Origin: an uncultured Lachnospiraceae bacterium
GTDB taxonomy: Bacteria > Bacillota > Clostridia > Lachnospirales > Lachnospiraceae
Direction: 5' to 3'
Assembly (NCBI GenBank): GCA_910589075.1
Contig: CAJUSK010000005.1
Location: 124,001-188,000, forward strand
DNA: 64,000 nucleotides
Position 1 is the stretch's first letter; every line of letters starts with the position of its first letter. This document shows, piece by piece, positions 63,917-64,000 of this stretch. The notes under the pieces were generated by a model. The model made no database searches, was not told the DNA's origin, and saw only the letters and a list, made by a program, of their open reading frames with translations. Made by a program: the position numbers and the translations under genes.

Positions 63917-64000
63917 GCTTTATCTCCTGTTCTGTATGGACAATGCCCGCCCGGACCTTTCCATAGAATTATATACTGTCATTGATTGCGGGGGCTTTCC

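Overview
The window looks like chromosomal core DNA of an anaerobic, probably spore-capable member of the Clostridia, most like the Lachnospiraceae. The evidence is the gene content: a YlbJ-type sporulation membrane protein, ribosomal protein L27 with the cleavable Firmicutes N-terminus next to its protease Prp, short HisG with HisZ, the two-subunit iron-sulfur L-serine dehydratase, PurH split into two genes, lexA divergent from a yneA-like gene, choline-binding-type cell wall repeats, and the order radC-mreBCD-PBP2-minCDE-rodA. Base composition is moderate and even. There is no rRNA, tRNA, CRISPR array, intact insertion sequence or prophage. No taxonomic search could be run.

Layout. 0-8.4 kb (mostly +): a coiled-coil protein at the left edge, a tandem pair of a 117-bp dispersed repeat, the YlbJ-like gene (-), then rsuA, a HAD phosphatase, YgiQ-type radical SAM, an SDR, a small membrane protein, a 121-bp tandem repeat, an RluA-type synthase and recU. 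8.4-12.9 kb: hisZ-hisG-hisD and a gene fusing a degenerate HisF-like barrel to HisI and HisE. 13-15.3 kb: a secreted GH25 lysozyme with many wall-binding repeats and a small membrane protein. 15.4-24.2 kb: a radical SAM/B12 protein, its partner, RNase E/G and a NUDIX hydrolase, then rplU-prp-rpmA-obg-yhbY-nadD-yqeK-rsfS (ribosome assembly, NAD synthesis, nucleotide turnover). 24.2-26.5 kb: an SOS module of lexA, a yneA-like division inhibitor and a tyrosine recombinase.

27-46.4 kb is mostly on the minus strand: a secreted transglutaminase-like protein (+), dtd, an AI-2E family protein, purH (transformylase only) with a PurO-type IMP cyclohydrolase, an NhaC antiporter, an MFS carrier with a kinase-like gene, L-serine dehydratase sdaAB/sdaAA, cstA with a small upstream gene, aroB-lspA-rluD, an HlyD-like gene with yggS and sepF, and a small P-loop protein. 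This part is punctuated by at least seven copies of a short hairpin repeat. 46.4-63.9 kb (all -): mutS-mutL-miaA-PLP lyase, then radC-mreB-mreC-mreD-PBP2-minC-minD-minE-rodA-mgsA-dacA, a cell-shape, division-site and wall-synthesis cluster.

Most genes are housekeeping. The unusual points are the HisF-like pseudo-domain fused to HisIE, the split IMP synthesis genes, the mgsA product lacking expected catalytic aspartates, the RNase E/G without its zinc-link, an MreB with altered nucleotide-binding motifs, three repeat families, and a promoter whose -35 box lies in a terminator loop. Promoter, terminator and operator calls were made by eye and are predictions.
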